Positions 44,201 through 55,996 of a DNA stretch of 64,000 nucleotides are shown one piece after another (the stretch's first letter is position 1; each line of letters opens with the position of its first letter). Source of the stretch: Biomphalaria glabrata (taxonomy: Eukaryota; Mollusca; Gastropoda; Planorbidae); assembly GCF_947242115.1 (NCBI RefSeq), contig NC_074715.1, positions 46,510,086 through 46,574,085 of the forward strand. The letters run 5' to 3'. Under the pieces are notes generated by a model. The model was not told the DNA's origin, made no database searches, and saw only the letters and a program-made list of their open reading frames with translations. A program made the translations under genes and the position numbers.

Positions 44201-45605
44201 AATCACAAGAATTTTGCTTGAAGCAGGCGGTATAAAAGATCATATTGTGATGTCACATCTAGACAGTGAGATTTCAAATTATTTTCAGCTAACAAATTAT
44301 TGTTATTACATTTTTATTTTTGAGTAATCTGATTATAATCTTATTATTATCTTGTATTTTTTTCTGGTTGTTATTAAAAAATCAGTTTCATACATTGGTC
44401 TTATAAACATATCCCAATGTACAATTTATTAGGGAGGAATATTATTATGGGAAATAAATTCCCATCTTTAATGTATTATTTGAAAACAACATATTCCACC
44501 CACCCTCTTACCTCATTATTGAATACAAATGTTTTGTTCCAACCTCTCTTATGGTGAGAGTTACTTTTCTGCAAGATTTCCCCCGCCATATTCCCTGAAC
44601 TATGAGGTAACATGTTGTAGACTGTCCAGACTTTAAGACAACCACTGATTTAAGTAGCGATGATCGTTTAAATAGGTAAATTAAATGTGTGCAATTTTTT
44701 AAAAATTAAGTTGGACTTTACTTTTAGTAATTTGTTTCTCCTCAGGGACCTTCAGTGATTTAAACATGCTCTTGGATTTTGCTGAGCTTGGGACCTATTT
44801 GGAGTATGATCTGTTTGGTATCGAGGTCTCCCATTACCAGCTTACTGAATCCTTTGACATGCCAAGTGATGCCCAGAGAATACAGTTCATTAAATCACTC
44901 TTGCAGGAAGGCTATGAAGACAAAGTATTAATTAGTCATGATATTCATACTAAACATCGACTGGTAAGTGAAACTTGTTTTGTAGGTAAAGTAATTGCTA
45001 AATTAAACAAGCTTAAATGCAAATCACCTATATATTTTAGCAATTTTCTATTCTAGAAATTTAGAAATAACTTATGGTAACTGCAATACATCCAATGTTA
45101 AGGGATAGTTTTTAAAACAAAGAAAAATTAGAAATTCACAAGTTGCGTTATAAATTTAGCTTTATTATAAATGTAAATTGTGTTTAATATTAGATATAAA
45201 TTTGTATAATCATAGATGTTGATTGAGTGTAATTATATTTTTGTTGCTGTATAGATGCCTTTGATATCAATCATCTAACCATATTTTTATATATATGTAT
45301 ATATGTTTACTTTAAAAAAGAAAGATATGATTTGAAATGGTTTATAGGCTCTTTTCTTATGAAGTACTTTTCTTTATTTTGTAAAAAAAATTTTATGAAA
45401 TTAATTGAAATATTTAAAAATCTGCCTTTATGTCCCCCCCAAAATAACATCTTTTTGTCTTTGCCAGATGAAATATGGAGGTCATGGATTCTCTCATACA
45501 CTTATTAACATTGTACCAAAGATGTTGTCAAGAGACATCTCTCACCAGCAGGTGGATAAAATCATCAAGTGCAATCCCCAGAGGTGGCTTACTTTCTTTA
45601 AGTAG
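41219..45605 (+). CDS. PTER: Phosphotriesterase-related protein
   Basis: Eight exons: 41219-41249, 42274-42436, 42780-42852, 43081-43192, 43851-44000, 44101-44265, 44746-44963, 45468-45605. Phases agree throughout; the total of 1050 nt gives 349 residues, the same length as human PTER as I recall it. The start is [20 protein letters not shown]. Amidohydrolase metal-site segments are all present: [29 protein letters not shown] and LISHDIHTK. Other family blocks are [22 protein letters not shown] and a C-terminal WLTFFK. Intron 4 has a GC donor (acag|gcgagt); the other introns have GT donors. The protein is a cytosolic metal-dependent hydrolase of the TIM-barrel amidohydrolase superfamily. The mammalian enzyme has been reported to hydrolyse N-acetyltaurine; the substrate in this animal is an inference. 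The ORF shows no sign of damage. Confidence 0.95.
41578..41765 (+). repeat. tRNA-derived SINE in PTER intron 1
   Basis: Head gggaagcgtggtcgagaggc, taagtgcgcttga and B-box-like ggttcgacaccgg, followed by a body (gctgagcgccttcagcatgg). It differs from the other SINE families in the window. Sense orientation. Confidence 0.65.
43435..43668 (-). repeat. tRNA-derived SINE in PTER intron 4, minus strand
   Basis: Reverse-complement match to the 60388-60630 family. The head reads (minus sense) agtggtaaatggtaaggcgc, then ttggcttccaaaccaa. The body includes atctgtttctatggcc. Heavily diverged. Confidence 0.6.
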
Positions 45606-46320
45606 ACCAGCACCATTATAAACTTCATGTTATTACAATAGTTCTGTTGGTTGTTATACGATGTTATCAAATCATCCTCATGGTGATGATATTATTACCA
45701 TTTTCATTATAAATATTTTTTTTATGCAGTAGTAATGCGGTGGTGCATACTTACAATTTTGTTGCACCAATTCTTTTTGCATGCTAAATCTTAGAATACA
45801 CCTTCATGGCTATTGCATTTTGTTTAGAAGCCTCTTTCTCACTATGACTGATGTGTTGTTTTATTTGCTTTCTTGTGGTACTGTTAGTTCACCACTGTTT
45901 AGGGTGAGTACGTTAACCGTTACTACAATCTCACAGTTGTTTTCTTACCATAGTTTTCGTAAAGTGGTGTTGCAAGGAGTTTGTCTTTGGACTCATTGTT
46001 TTATCTAGCGACGGGAATGTGAGCCTGTATTGTATGTAGTAGCCTGTGAAAGATGTTGTGAAAAGTCTGCTCAGTGTTTTCTATGTAATGATTTGTCCGT
46101 TATTCATTATTAGCCATGAATGTGTATACAGAACGTCAGAGGAATGTGCAAACAAGCCAAGGCTTAAAAGACAACCCTGACATCAACTTTACATAATTAA
46201 TATAGGGCTATGTAATCACCAATGTTGATGTTATTTTATGTGTGTGACAGATCAGTAATAGTATGTTATCATTTCTTGAAGTCTGTTTATAATAGTTTAA
46301 TGTGACATTATCTTTTCTTT
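45606..46320 (+). other. PTER: Probable 3' UTR of PTER
   Basis: Directly follows the PTER stop with no other coding signal. The first good AATAAA in the plus sense that I noted is at 46813-46818, beyond an inserted LINE, so the UTR end is uncertain. Confidence 0.4.
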
Positions 46321-46321
46321 T

Positions 46322-46640
46322 CTTAATCTTATCTTATCTTATACAGACGTTAATTCAAAAAAGAAATGGTTACGTCATATGCGTCATGCATCTAGTTATG
46401 CATGTTAACCAATGACTTAAATTCAGCCAAGTCATTGGTTTTCCTGGCTGCCTCGGGCAATCCCTTCCATGTCCTAATAGCGCTAGGAAAGAAGAAGCAT
46501 TTGTACAAATTTGTTCTAGCATATGGAGCGAGGAATGTGTCTTCATCTTGTCTTTCTGAGTATTTTATTAGATTTTGTTTTGTGTTTGAAGATTATATAT
46601 GGTTCAGTGTTTTATTTATAATTGCTACTTTACTTTAAGC
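46322..46640 (-). mobile_element. CR1-like LINE 3' end, minus strand
   Basis: Begins with the family tail in reverse complement (ttatcttatcttatacagac) and continues through catgcatgttaaccaatgac and ttggttttcctggct to the conserved KDKGTFLVP and SERHK-type region. It is diverged from the copies at 35 and 40 kb. Confidence 0.75.
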
Positions 46641-46644
46641 ATAT

Positions 46645-47575
46645 GGATTTGCAACTAAAAGTGAAGCAACATTTGAATTGTCAATTTTTCTTCATTAATT
46701 AATAGTCTTTAATCTATTTAACTTCATATAAAATCTACTTTTGGAATAACTGATTGAAATTTTTTTTTTTAAAGTTTAATGTCCACATTTTTTGTTTATT
46801 GTAAGGATCACAAATAAATTAAATGTGAAACACTTTCCTAAAGATTGAATTTTATGATAATTCATTTTTTCTTTCCTATTACCTGCTTTTATATATATAT
46901 TTATATATTTCTTTTACAATTTGATAATTCTTTTCTACTGTGGCTGTTGGTTTTGTATTTTATAAACTAAAAAAGCTCTTTTTATTTAAATTAATGTTTC
47001 TAATTAATATCTGTACAAAAAAAAAACAACAACAAGCTTTAAGAAGTTTAGACTGAACACTATGACAGCATGTTATTCTTTCAATTTTTACTTTGTAGAA
47101 ACCAGGGGAGAGAACTGGTTGTATGTGAGATGTTTGGTGGAGCTAATGTCCATAAATTCTTTTTTAGCTGCCCTGAAGGGGAAAAGATGCTATTACTTTT
47201 GTGTGGAATGCAAGCAGTTTTTTTCACCACTCTTACAACTATTCACTATTAATAGTAACAAACACAGGAGGCTCTTTAGTAGGGGGGATAACTATTCACC
47301 ATATTTTTAACACATTTATGCAAATGGTTTTAGATTTTTTGTCAAGAATTTTTTTTTTTTTACATTTGTATTGACAAGTTTGCTTATTTTTTAAAGAGAA
47401 AAAATCTATTTAGTATGCATATAAGTTGGACATAATTTAAAACAATTAATAAGTAGTTTTTCACATTATAGCGTGAATTACCCAAATTCTTTTTCTTGAG
47501 GAATAAAAGATTGACCCTTTACAAAACAATTTGATCAATCAGCTATCCATTATAAGACATTAGTTAGGACAGGTT
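46645..47575. other. No gene recognised
   Basis: AT-rich. It includes the AATAAA at 46813. No exon or repeat family recognised. The short open frames near 47062-47310 have no resemblance to known proteins. Confidence 0.35.
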
Positions 47576-47579
47576 CACA

Positions 47580-47705
47580 TCTAACTTCACATTCACTTTC
47601 ACCTATCCTTTAGTCTGCCGGACCGCTTGGGCACCACACAAGATCTGTCAACCTTCTTTCTCCATTCTTCTCTGTCATTTGTCTTTGATAGAATTTCATT
47701 CTGAT
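47580..47705 (-). mobile_element. LINE C-terminal fragment, minus strand
   Basis: The minus strand reads NDREEWRKKVDRSCVVPKRS, GRLKDR and a stop, followed by gtgaaagtgaatgtg. This is the same terminus as at 14040-14128 (REEWRKTVDKS, VPQRSNRLRDR). Very short 5'-truncated copy. Confidence 0.65.
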
Positions 47706-47709
47706 GTTC

Positions 47710-48735
47710 TTTCTGAAAATATTAAGAACCTGCCTTTATACCTGCCTGGTTTCCACACAAACTGTCTTTGTAACCTTGTTGATTTAGATTTCTTTTCATG
47801 CCAGAATGCATATATACACCAATTCATTGTTAATATTCTAGAAATCAATAAGAGAAGACACAAAATAAAGGTTGTGATTACTTTATTAATACATTCAGTC
47901 AGACTGATTGTATACTTTGTCATCCTGCAATTTTTTTTACTTTGTTCTTTGATATAGTCAGGTCATTGTAAGCATTTTTATATATGTCACTTGTTTTTTT
48001 TTTTTTTTTTGCAAATTGTTATTATACCAAATCTATATGTGAATTGTGTTGTTTTTAGAATCATAGAACTGAATACCACAAGTTTTAAGTTTTGTTTAGA
48101 AGGAAGAAAAAGTTCAGAGAATCCTTTACTGCCATAGTGTCTTTCAACAGAGACAGCTTATTAAAATAAGTGAATTCCTTTTTTTTTTTTTGGGGGGGGG
48201 CCAGTCTGTACATTTCTATGTCTGTAATATTGTTGATATCCAGAAATGCATTGTAGTGGTTAATAAAAACAATATTATCCAACAACCTTTTTTATAATTT
48301 TTTGTATAGTGTGTTCTTTTTTTGTATATATATATATACTTATAGAAACATTAGTAGCCAATTGTTTTTAGAGTTTCAGACATTGCATCACCAAGGAAGT
48401 CAAAGGTTAAACCTCCTGCAAGTTCCAAGATGGCATGGGATGGAAGCAGGCAGTGTTCGAACTTAACTTGGGACCATTATTATGATAGTTCAAAGCAGCC
48501 ACCATATTGTAACAAGTACCAAATTGCATTAGTTCAGGAACATAAGTCAGATAATTTGCGTCTGACACTTATTAATTTTTACGTTCAGCAGTATCGCTTA
48601 TTGGCGGTAAATTATTAAAATGAAGTCGTTATGAAAATTGAGGAGTTGTGGTTTTTTCAATATTCTGTGGTAGTGTTTATAAAAACAGCACAGAAGCGCA
48701 TTACAGGGGTATATGCGAATCCATTATTTCAGGTC
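47710..48735. other. No gene recognised
   Basis: AT-rich sequence with homopolymers and short TA runs. No supported exon or repeat. Confidence 0.35.
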
Positions 48736-48737
48736 CT

Positions 48738-49110
48738 CAGGGCTTGCAAAGACCTTCCATCTTCTTCTTGAAACTGTCAGGTAGTGTTGAGCCTTCGGCT
48801 CTTGGAACTCCAGGCCAGCAAAAAAGTGAACAAGAGCTCCCTCTCACCGGCCTGTATGAGAACAGTGTACACTGTTCTGTCTGACGGGTGGGTCAGACTC
48901 GCGGCAAGAGACCGCGTACACTAAGACCCCCGCCATTTTCCTTTTCTATACCAGGCTAACCGTGCGGGACACGCCATTTATGTAACGGCCCCTTGAGGAA
49001 CAGCGCCTAGTTTGTGACAAGGTTGTGGGAACTTTTTTACAACTCCGCACAGTGCAATGAGGATGCTCTCGCACCCCCACGGGAGTCTTGTTTTGCTACC
49101 CTTTAGCCTA
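48738..49110. repeat. GC-rich block, probably repeat-derived
   Basis: Clearly richer in GC than flanking DNA. Its start (cagggcttgcaaagaccttcc) recalls the LINE segment at 13915 (cgggctcgcaaagaccttcc), which suggests an untranslated or rearranged part of that family. No long open frame. Confidence 0.35.
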
Positions 49111-49142
49111 ATCGTTTCCTCTTACGATCGTTTCCTCGCGGG

Positions 49143-49330
49143 CGCCACTATGAGGCAGGGTAGCATGCCCGGGAAGACCTTCCTTCAGGGTACAGTACCA
49201 GGAAGAAGAGGCAGACAGAGAAAGAGATAAGACAACATAAAAGAATGGACGGGCCTGCCATTGAGAACGACGGTCGAGAAATCGTGTGTGGTGCCCCAAC
49301 ATCCAAGAAACCAAGGGATAGGTGAAGATG
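49143..49330 (+). mobile_element. LINE C-terminal fragment
   Basis: Decayed relative of 13894-14127: gaagaccttccttcaggg, aggcagacagagaaagagat, agaatggacgggcctgccat and gtgtggtgccccaacatcca, ending at gggataggtgaag. The internal region is deleted and the frame is lost. Confidence 0.6.
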
Positions 49331-49334
49331 AAGG

Positions 49335-51920
49335 TACTTAACTATAATACTGTAATGAAACAACAAATACTAGTATACCAATAACATGTCTTTATTCGAC
49401 AAAATTAGACTACAGTAAACAGAGAATGAAACCAGCAAATCTCGCATAACACTGATGAAGTACTATCAACACACACACTGGACATCACACACACACTGGA
49501 CATGACCTTCTGACACGCTGGACGCACGCAGAAAATAAACAACAATACACTACAAATACTAAAAATATTTCCATGCTAATGCTGGTATTTCAATGTTTTT
49601 ATATAAAAACCGGACGTGTCAAATATTCTTTTATTCCCAAGAATCCCCATGTGTGGTTGCGCTATACTCAAGCATTGTAACTCGAGTGGGCGCAGAAGAT
49701 ACGATTTATGTAACATTTTATTTAAACTATTTCCAGTGTCAGCTTTAGAATTTAGGTGTTGACGTTATTTGGAAGGTTTTTCTATCAAAGTTATTTTTAG
49801 TAACGTGCATTTAATTTATGTATTTTCTAACACATTCTTTATTATTGTACTTTCTACAGTATCCTTTTTCATTAAAATAGCTTAGCCGTTCTGATTTGGC
49901 TGTAGCCATAAATGTGGAGTTATTTTCTTTATTTCATTTTGTATAATGTTTTTTATTTCCTAACTTCCCATTACGGGATCACGAAACAATTTAAAAAAAA
50001 ACAAAAAACGAATAGTTAATCAATTAGTGATAGTTTATTAATTTTGTTTCATATAGAAAAGGGGAGCTTAACCATCAGTATTGAGATATATGGCAGTGAT
50101 GTATTGGTTCTTCCCATTAGATAAGCTTTTTTTTTTTTTAATCTTTAGGTGTTTTTTTTTTTCTTCTTTTTTCTTCTATTTTGCAAATGGAACTGTTCGA
50201 TAGTTGAAGATCAGAGAGTTGGTGAGATAGTGAGAGAGAAAGCTAGAAAGTTGAAGAGAATTCGTCAAAGTCAGTCAGTTGCGGACAGTCAGTTGAATTA
50301 AGTCAAGTTGAAGTGATTGGAACATAAACGAAAATATTTCATAAGATAACATAAAATGAGTCGATAAAAGGCACGCTAAAAAGTTTGTCACATTTTAAGC
50401 CAACAAATGAAGCTGTCACAACGTAGGCTATATTTTCTGTTGGGTGATATTGAGCTCAAGTTTATTAGCTCCGCCACCACGCGTCATGCTACAGATCTGC
50501 AACATACAAATAATTCTTAAAACGTATTTAAAATGTAAATCGACTCAAAACTAGAGAAAATAAAACAAGAGTTGACACACAAGTTTATTAATACTCATAG
50601 CTCTTTGACTGCGGTGTATATTTAAAAAAAAAAAAAACACCAAAAAACTACTTTTTAGAAAAAAGAAGTTCCAAACATGGCTAAAACAAAAATTTATTAT
50701 TTAAGTAACAATAATTCTACTTTAAATGTTTGGTATCAGATTAAAGGTGAATAAATGGAAAATGTGGAAATGTAAACATCGTTATATTCTAAGATAAATG
50801 TAAAATTCTTTAGTTTATTACTGAGACCATTCGCCAAGGTCATATTTTTTAAATCAAAATCTTTTTTAAAAAAGTAAACGTTTCGATAACATTTTGGTTC
50901 CCCCCCCCCCCCCCCCAAAAAAAAAATTTGGCCTCCTTCGTGCAATGCACACATCGCACAATAGGTAACAGCGACCCTGTATTCGCACCTTTATGCCATG
51001 ACCAATGAAACAGGCGCTTATGATTTCTCTCTCCTACACAGCACGTCCCAGTACCATTAAGGGAGCCTACTCAGGTATTACTCATGCCCTCTTTAAAATA
51101 TATATATTTCTACCTTCCCGGAAGGGTTGAGACTCTCTGGTCAAGTAATGATTGAGCTATTTAAAACGTCACGACATCACCTGTGCCTGTGATCAATCTC
51201 ACCGGTAAAGCCATGTGCTTTTCTACGTCTGAACGGAATGAGTACTTTTCCGGTTACCCGGAGGCATTTGAACACGCATGCAATTTAGATGTGCTTACCT
51301 AGGGGTTGGACTGCTACCATCCTCATCTAAAAAAAAAAACCAACAGAACACACCCATCCTGCTCTCACAGTATGCTCAATGCGAATGGTCAATTTTTACA
51401 AATTTGTATTTACGAGTAAAAAAAGTGTGAAAAAGAGATTTCCATTCCGAAGGTTCTGTGATAGAATTTGGAAGAAATAACAAGTTAACATGGAATTAAT
51501 TAAAGTACTGTTATAACTACATAATGTTTGTAAATTTGACATGTCAATTGAGACAAAGTCTATGTGTTATAGAAAGTCTACAAACTTCTAGAATACAGTA
51601 GGAGCTTAACTGCTAGTTTAATTAAATATTACAAATAAATTACCTACCAAATCAACTTAACTACTTCAAATTATCTACTATTTCAATGTAGCTTTTTTTT
51701 TTCTTTTTTAAACTTAAAAAAATGTAGCTACTGTTTTAATTTAGCCGCTAATCCTGCTCAAGGGTGGACTTCAAATTCTCCTGCAGTAATATCACGTGTC
51801 TACAACCGATATTCCCGCTGAGTCTTTGTGTAGCAGATGTGTGAGTATAACTGACCCCCATGGGCAATCTGCGAGTTTGAATAACATAAACTCCATTTTA
51901 TCTTTCTGTTTGTAATAAAA
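49335..51920. other. No gene recognised
   Basis: About 2.6 kb with homopolymer runs (poly-C at 50898-50914) and low-complexity AT. The 50960-51330 part has a more balanced composition but no exon or known repeat could be supported. Confidence 0.35.
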
Positions 51921-51924
51921 CTAA

Positions 51925-52092
51925 ACACAACGATCGCTTTACTTTCCCCCAACTCTTTTTGTCAGGTACCCATTAGAACTGGGTGGACTTATATGTGCCC
52001 TAAAGATCCCGAAATTAAAATTTCCAGCCTTGACCAGGATTCGAACCTGGGAAGCCAAATGCTTCACCACTCAGCCACCGCGACCTCCAAGT
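51925..52092 (-). repeat. tRNA-derived SINE, minus strand
   Basis: Reverse complement of the 60388-60630 family: gtcaggtacccattagaact, atcccgaaattaaaatttcc, a B-box complement aggattcgaacctggg and head ttcaccactcagccaccgcg. The tRNA-like head is well kept. Confidence 0.75.
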
Positions 52093-52544
52093 CTTTTAAG
52101 CGACGAAACAAATTTCGCTTTTTCATTGCTGATAAAAATTAATTATTTGAAAGGGGGGAATGGGGGTTAAACGATGCCGCCACTGCTTCGATCCAAACCT
52201 TGAAATTAAGCTATGTTCTAAAGTCGATGCTACATCAATGGGTAAGCGACCACTGCAAGTTACCTACGATGTCTTCCTAACTACAACTGATCTGACAATA
52301 TTTTGTCTACCACCATTCAGCGCCTTTTGTTATGGGCTTAATACTTGCTTACGTTTATTCTACAAGCCTACGGTTAAACGAGGCCAAAATTCATAATGAT
52401 TGATGAGCGGTCACCAAACATAGCTTGGGGAGGAAAACAGTCTCCTAACTTTATCCGCACAGTGAAATTTGTCAAAGGTGCATAATTGTGACTGGTTGTG
52501 GGTTATGCTCTTGGAGACGATAAAAAATGTTTTTTGTTCAGAGC

Positions 52545-52640
52545 TGTGACGTGGCAATGAGCTATTGGTATAAACTGACCACAGGTTGTGACGTTGCTGG
52601 CTAGTGTTCAGGCCTTCTATAACAAATGGCCTCGACTACA
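52545..52640. repeat. Single arm of the foldback element family
   Basis: The stretch gacgtggcaatgagctattg, then ccacaggttgtgacgttgc and agtgttcaggccttctataa, matches the right arm at 16470-16538 and continues tataacaaatggcctcgac, similar to the flank at 16533-16552. Confidence 0.65.
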
Positions 52641-52654
52641 GGCGGATAATTGTT

Positions 52655-52750
52655 ATGTGTCGAATAAATAGGTCGCAGCTGGGGCTGCATAGCCGCATGA
52701 GATACTGCAATCCTCATTAATCTTCGGACTCGAAGACAACCTTTATTATA
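52655..52750 (+). mobile_element. LINE 3' end fragment
   Basis: Shares ataggtcgcagctggggctg, catagccgcatgagatactg and aatcttcggactcgaagac with the LINE 3' end at 14475-14550. Confidence 0.6.
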
Positions 52751-52769
52751 TAGAGAATAGTCAGAATAG

Positions 52770-52925
52770 TAGTAGTATAGTCCACACAGCTCTAATGGGT
52801 ACCTAACATTAGTTGGGGAAAAGTAAAGACGGTTGGTCGTTGTGCTGGCCACATGACACCCTCGTTAACCGTAGGCCACAGAAACAGATGACCTTTATAT
52901 CATCTTCCCTATAGATCGCAAGGAA
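52770..52925 (+). repeat. SINE 3' body, head missing
   Basis: Body of the 60388-60630 SINE family without the tRNA-like head: cacagctctaatgggtacct, acggttggtcgttgtgctgg, acaccctcgttaaccgtagg, then ccctatagatcgcaagg. Confidence 0.7.
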
Positions 52926-53489
52926 CGTTATTTCACTTTTAATAGTAATTATAACAATACATGTTGTTACCACAATTCGAAATACACGCAGATACTGTAT
53001 TAATTGATCGCGAACAGAATGTTTAGTATTTCCTGTTGATATAAAATACCACTCACCACTTCCATATAAACTTAAAGTAGCGCTCAGTCTGACATACAGC
53101 ATCAAGTGATATGATAGCTGGTGCTCTGGAAGTAGCTGCGTAATGACAAATACCTTTTTAACGTTTGCCGTTTAGTAGAAAGTGTCGCAATTAAACAAAC
53201 AACACTCGTTCTCTGTTAATAAAAAATATGTTCTTTATATGGTTCAAAATAGACACATATGTATTTGCAAAGAGAAGATTTTCTTTTCTTTAACAAAATA
53301 TATATTTTACAAAACTTATATCAGTTCACTCTGTCTGGTAAAAAGTTTGAACACGTTATTCCCCCCCCCCCCACACACACACACTCATTCTCCGATCAAG
53401 TTGAAACTTTGCTAAATTATTCATTAGCGTAGACAATACATGAATTAATATAAAAAAGATCCAATTAGTAAATTAAATATTGGTTTTTG

Positions 53490-53730
53490 GGAAGACATAG
53501 CCCTAGACCGCACTAGATGGAGAGAGTCAGTGAACAAGAAAGCTATGGACAGTGAAAAAACATGGGCCTCAGCTCTGGAAGAAAAGCGTACCAAGCAAAA
53601 AAATTTCCAAAGCGAAAGCCACCTTAATCTGCGTTATTTGTGGAGGGAATGTCTCTACAAAATAGCGCTCCACAGCCACATGAAAAAGTGTTTGAGATGA
53701 ACCATAGTCACTCTACGACTGAAGAAGGCC
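53490..53730 (+). mobile_element. LINE 3' end with degenerate zinc finger
   Basis: The plus strand reads DIALDRTRWRESVNKKAMDS, EKTWASALEEKRTKQKNFQS, then ALHSHMKKCLR and a stop. This is the terminus family of 5128-5235, with the first Cys pair of the finger lost. The UTR tail (ctctacgactgaag) matches that copy. Confidence 0.6.
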
Positions 53731-54284
53731 AACCATTAATTTGATACCAACGAGGGAAATTAATCCTTCAGTATTCCCATATATGGATGATTAATATGTC
53801 AGTTTTGTCCCCTTAAAGTATTGTACACTTTACATCTACCACACCCATTCTCGGATTAAGTGGAAAAATTTACCAATTAGTCAAATAATGATTTTGTTTC
53901 ATATATAAAAAGGAAATAACTTCTACATTCTTGAGTGATTTAGTTGTATATGCGGAGTTCTTCCTTTTAGATAAGTTTTTTTTTTTTAAAGGACTTTTTA
54001 AAATATATTTTTCTTATTTTAAAATATGCATACACCTAGTGACTTTACCTGTTATTGCGTCAGTTAAGCACGCTGGCATAATGGAACCCTAAGGAAATTA
54101 AATGAACTTTGTTAAAAACTAGCATCTTCAATTAATTCATTGATCTTTGTGAAAGACTTTGTTTACTTTTTGCTTCGATTTCTACCAAGCAAATACAAAA
54201 AGTAAATGCCCTCTAATAAACGGTTTGCCAATAAGAGAGGCAGACTGTCGCAGCTGCGCCGGTAAAACAGTTTCGTTTCTGATA

Positions 54285-54443
54285 ATGAAACATGGGCGTG
54301 ACGTCACTTCATCGGACCAATGAAAGTCCAGGATTCACAATAGTGGGAGCACTTCATGTCTAGTAGAGACCGTTTCCCCCGTGAGCCAAGTTTGATTTAA
54401 TCTAGTGATAAAACATTTGTTTCTTAATAGTGAGCCTATCTAC
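54285..54443 (+). promoter_or_regulatory. Candidate promoter with CRE and CCAAT
   Basis: A perfect palindromic CRE, tgacgtca, at 54299-54306 is followed by ccaat at 54317-54321, about 125 nt before an ATG-containing exon with a good donor (54479). The block is GC-richer than its flanks. No TATA box is clear. This combination is common in animal promoters, but the assignment is inferred from sequence only. Confidence 0.4.
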
Positions 54444-54479
54444 ATGGAAGCTATTATTGAAAATAACAAAACTTTGTTG
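54444..54479 (+). CDS. Candidate first coding exon, gene unknown
   Basis: ATG at 54444 opens twelve codons (MEAIIENNKTLL) ending in phase 0 at a strong donor, ttg|gtaagt. The context downstream of the CRE/CCAAT block supports a first exon. Spliced directly to the exon at 61582 it would stop after four codons, so in that case it would be an upstream frame in the ETX/MTX2 gene's 5' UTR. It could equally begin another gene. Too short for family assignment. Confidence 0.3.
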
Positions 54480-55257
54480 GTAAGTAGAGAGTTTTATTCA
54501 AAATATATTTACCTTAAAATTGCATTTTTTTTTTTTAAAGCTAAATAGTTATTTGGAAAAAAAATTATTGAGTTAGCGGTAGATATGCAAAGGTGTACAT
54601 TGACAACAAATTAGTCTACGATATCTAGTCACTAAACTTAATTCTTAATTTTCCTATGCGCCTAAAAACAAATCAAGGTACCTCAGAGATGAATGTGTTA
54701 ACTAGTACATAGATTTCCTGGTAAATTAGTACATGCTCTAATTCTAATATGAGTCTTTAGCATTTATAATTGAGATCTATCACCACCATTTTGAATTTTC
54801 GGGCGATTTCATAACTGTCTGTACTTGTCTGGCATCAAGGTTAATAGGGAGAATAGTTATCGACATAAAATTAAGTGCACTCTAAATAATTAATTATAAC
54901 TTTTTGTTTTACCTCAACTAAACGAAAACCCCCAATATTTTAGTAATAATATAAAAAAAAAAACAATAAACATTCATTAAAGATACAGAAATAGACATTA
55001 AAGAACTCGAAGAGAGAAATAAAAACATACATTCTAAGAAGTATCTTTCAGTAAAAAAATGTTTTCACTTTTCTTCCTTTTTTTATATTTCGCTTTGGTA
55101 CTAAAAAAAAACCCCAACAAAACAGTGTTTCTACACTGATTAAAAAAAAACTGAAATAGAGAGGAGGGGGAGAGAGGAGCGCTAGCGTTGTTGGTTGTAC
55201 TAACAGGAGAAAAAAAAACAGGAATCGATAGGCTTAAGCCTAACTTCCCATCAACAG

Positions 55258-55449
55258 ATGACTCACGACTATTGGTACAAAATAGTATGCCGTGTGTTTG
55301 GATTGAATTACTGGTGAATGAAACGATGACAATAGCTTCAAGAAACGCTTACGAGTCTAAAAGAGTGAAGATGACGTATCACCTGTTCAATGACATCATC
55401 ATTTCTTGTGTAATTCAAATAAATGGGTCTGAAACTGTAATATACACAG
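55258..55449 (+). CDS. Candidate internal exon, gene unknown
   Basis: Bounded by an acceptor (cttcccatcaacag) and a donor (acag|gtacat), with entry and exit both in phase 1. It encodes about 64 residues, including SMPCVWIELLVNETMTIASR, KMTYHLFNDIIISCVIQ and GSETVIYT. The YHLFNDIIISC stretch recalls a beta strand of PH domains after a RhoGEF (typical form YLFNDLLLYC), but this is weak. No partner exon in compatible phase was found nearby; it could be an isolated or relict exon. Confidence 0.3.
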
Positions 55450-55852
55450 GTACATAGAATTACGTCTATGTGGCGTTGTCTCGAGAGACGATCTTCTCCA
55501 ATTGCTTCAAGAAAAATACATAAAAAATGAATCTAGAGAATTGCTACCAAGAAAGTGAAAACTATATGTCAACACTGTAGGATAGGGCCAAAAATTAGAG
55601 TAGGATTTTTCAAAAGAAGCCTTGGATATCTTATGGCCCTGTATTTAATATTGTTAACGTATAAGGGCTACTATTTATAAAAGTTCAATGAAATAGGGCC
55701 CTAGTGGCCTACAATAAATATATATCTAAGATATCTCAACGTTAGTTCGAATTAGTTCAAGAGACAACAAGTAATGTTCAAAAGATTGCTTATGCTTTCT
55801 TTACTAATTCAGAAATAAACTTTCTTGAAATTAATGTGTAGCAGTGGCGTCC

Positions 55853-55996
55853 CAGAGGCGCGGTGGCTGAGCGGTTAAGCGCTTGGCTTCCGAACCGGGG
55901 TCCTGTGTTCGAATCCTGATGAAGACTGAGATTTTTAATTTCAGAATCATTGGTCGCCTCTGAGTCCACCCAGCTCGTATGGGTATCTGACATTAC
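55853..55996 (+). repeat. tRNA-derived SINE, left part of a split copy
   Basis: Complete tRNA-like head (ggtggctgagcggttaagcg, B-box gtgttcgaatcctg) and body through gtccacccagctcgtatggg and tatctgacatta. It is interrupted there by two LINE insertions and resumes at 56788. Confidence 0.8.

Noticed and set aside
52160-52396. 78-residue plus-strand frame
   Set aside because: No motif, no splice context, and the residues do not resemble any family I know.
55853-55935. tRNA gene
   Set aside because: Good A- and B-box-like sequences, but the body continues as a SINE found in many copies and the cloverleaf is not complete.
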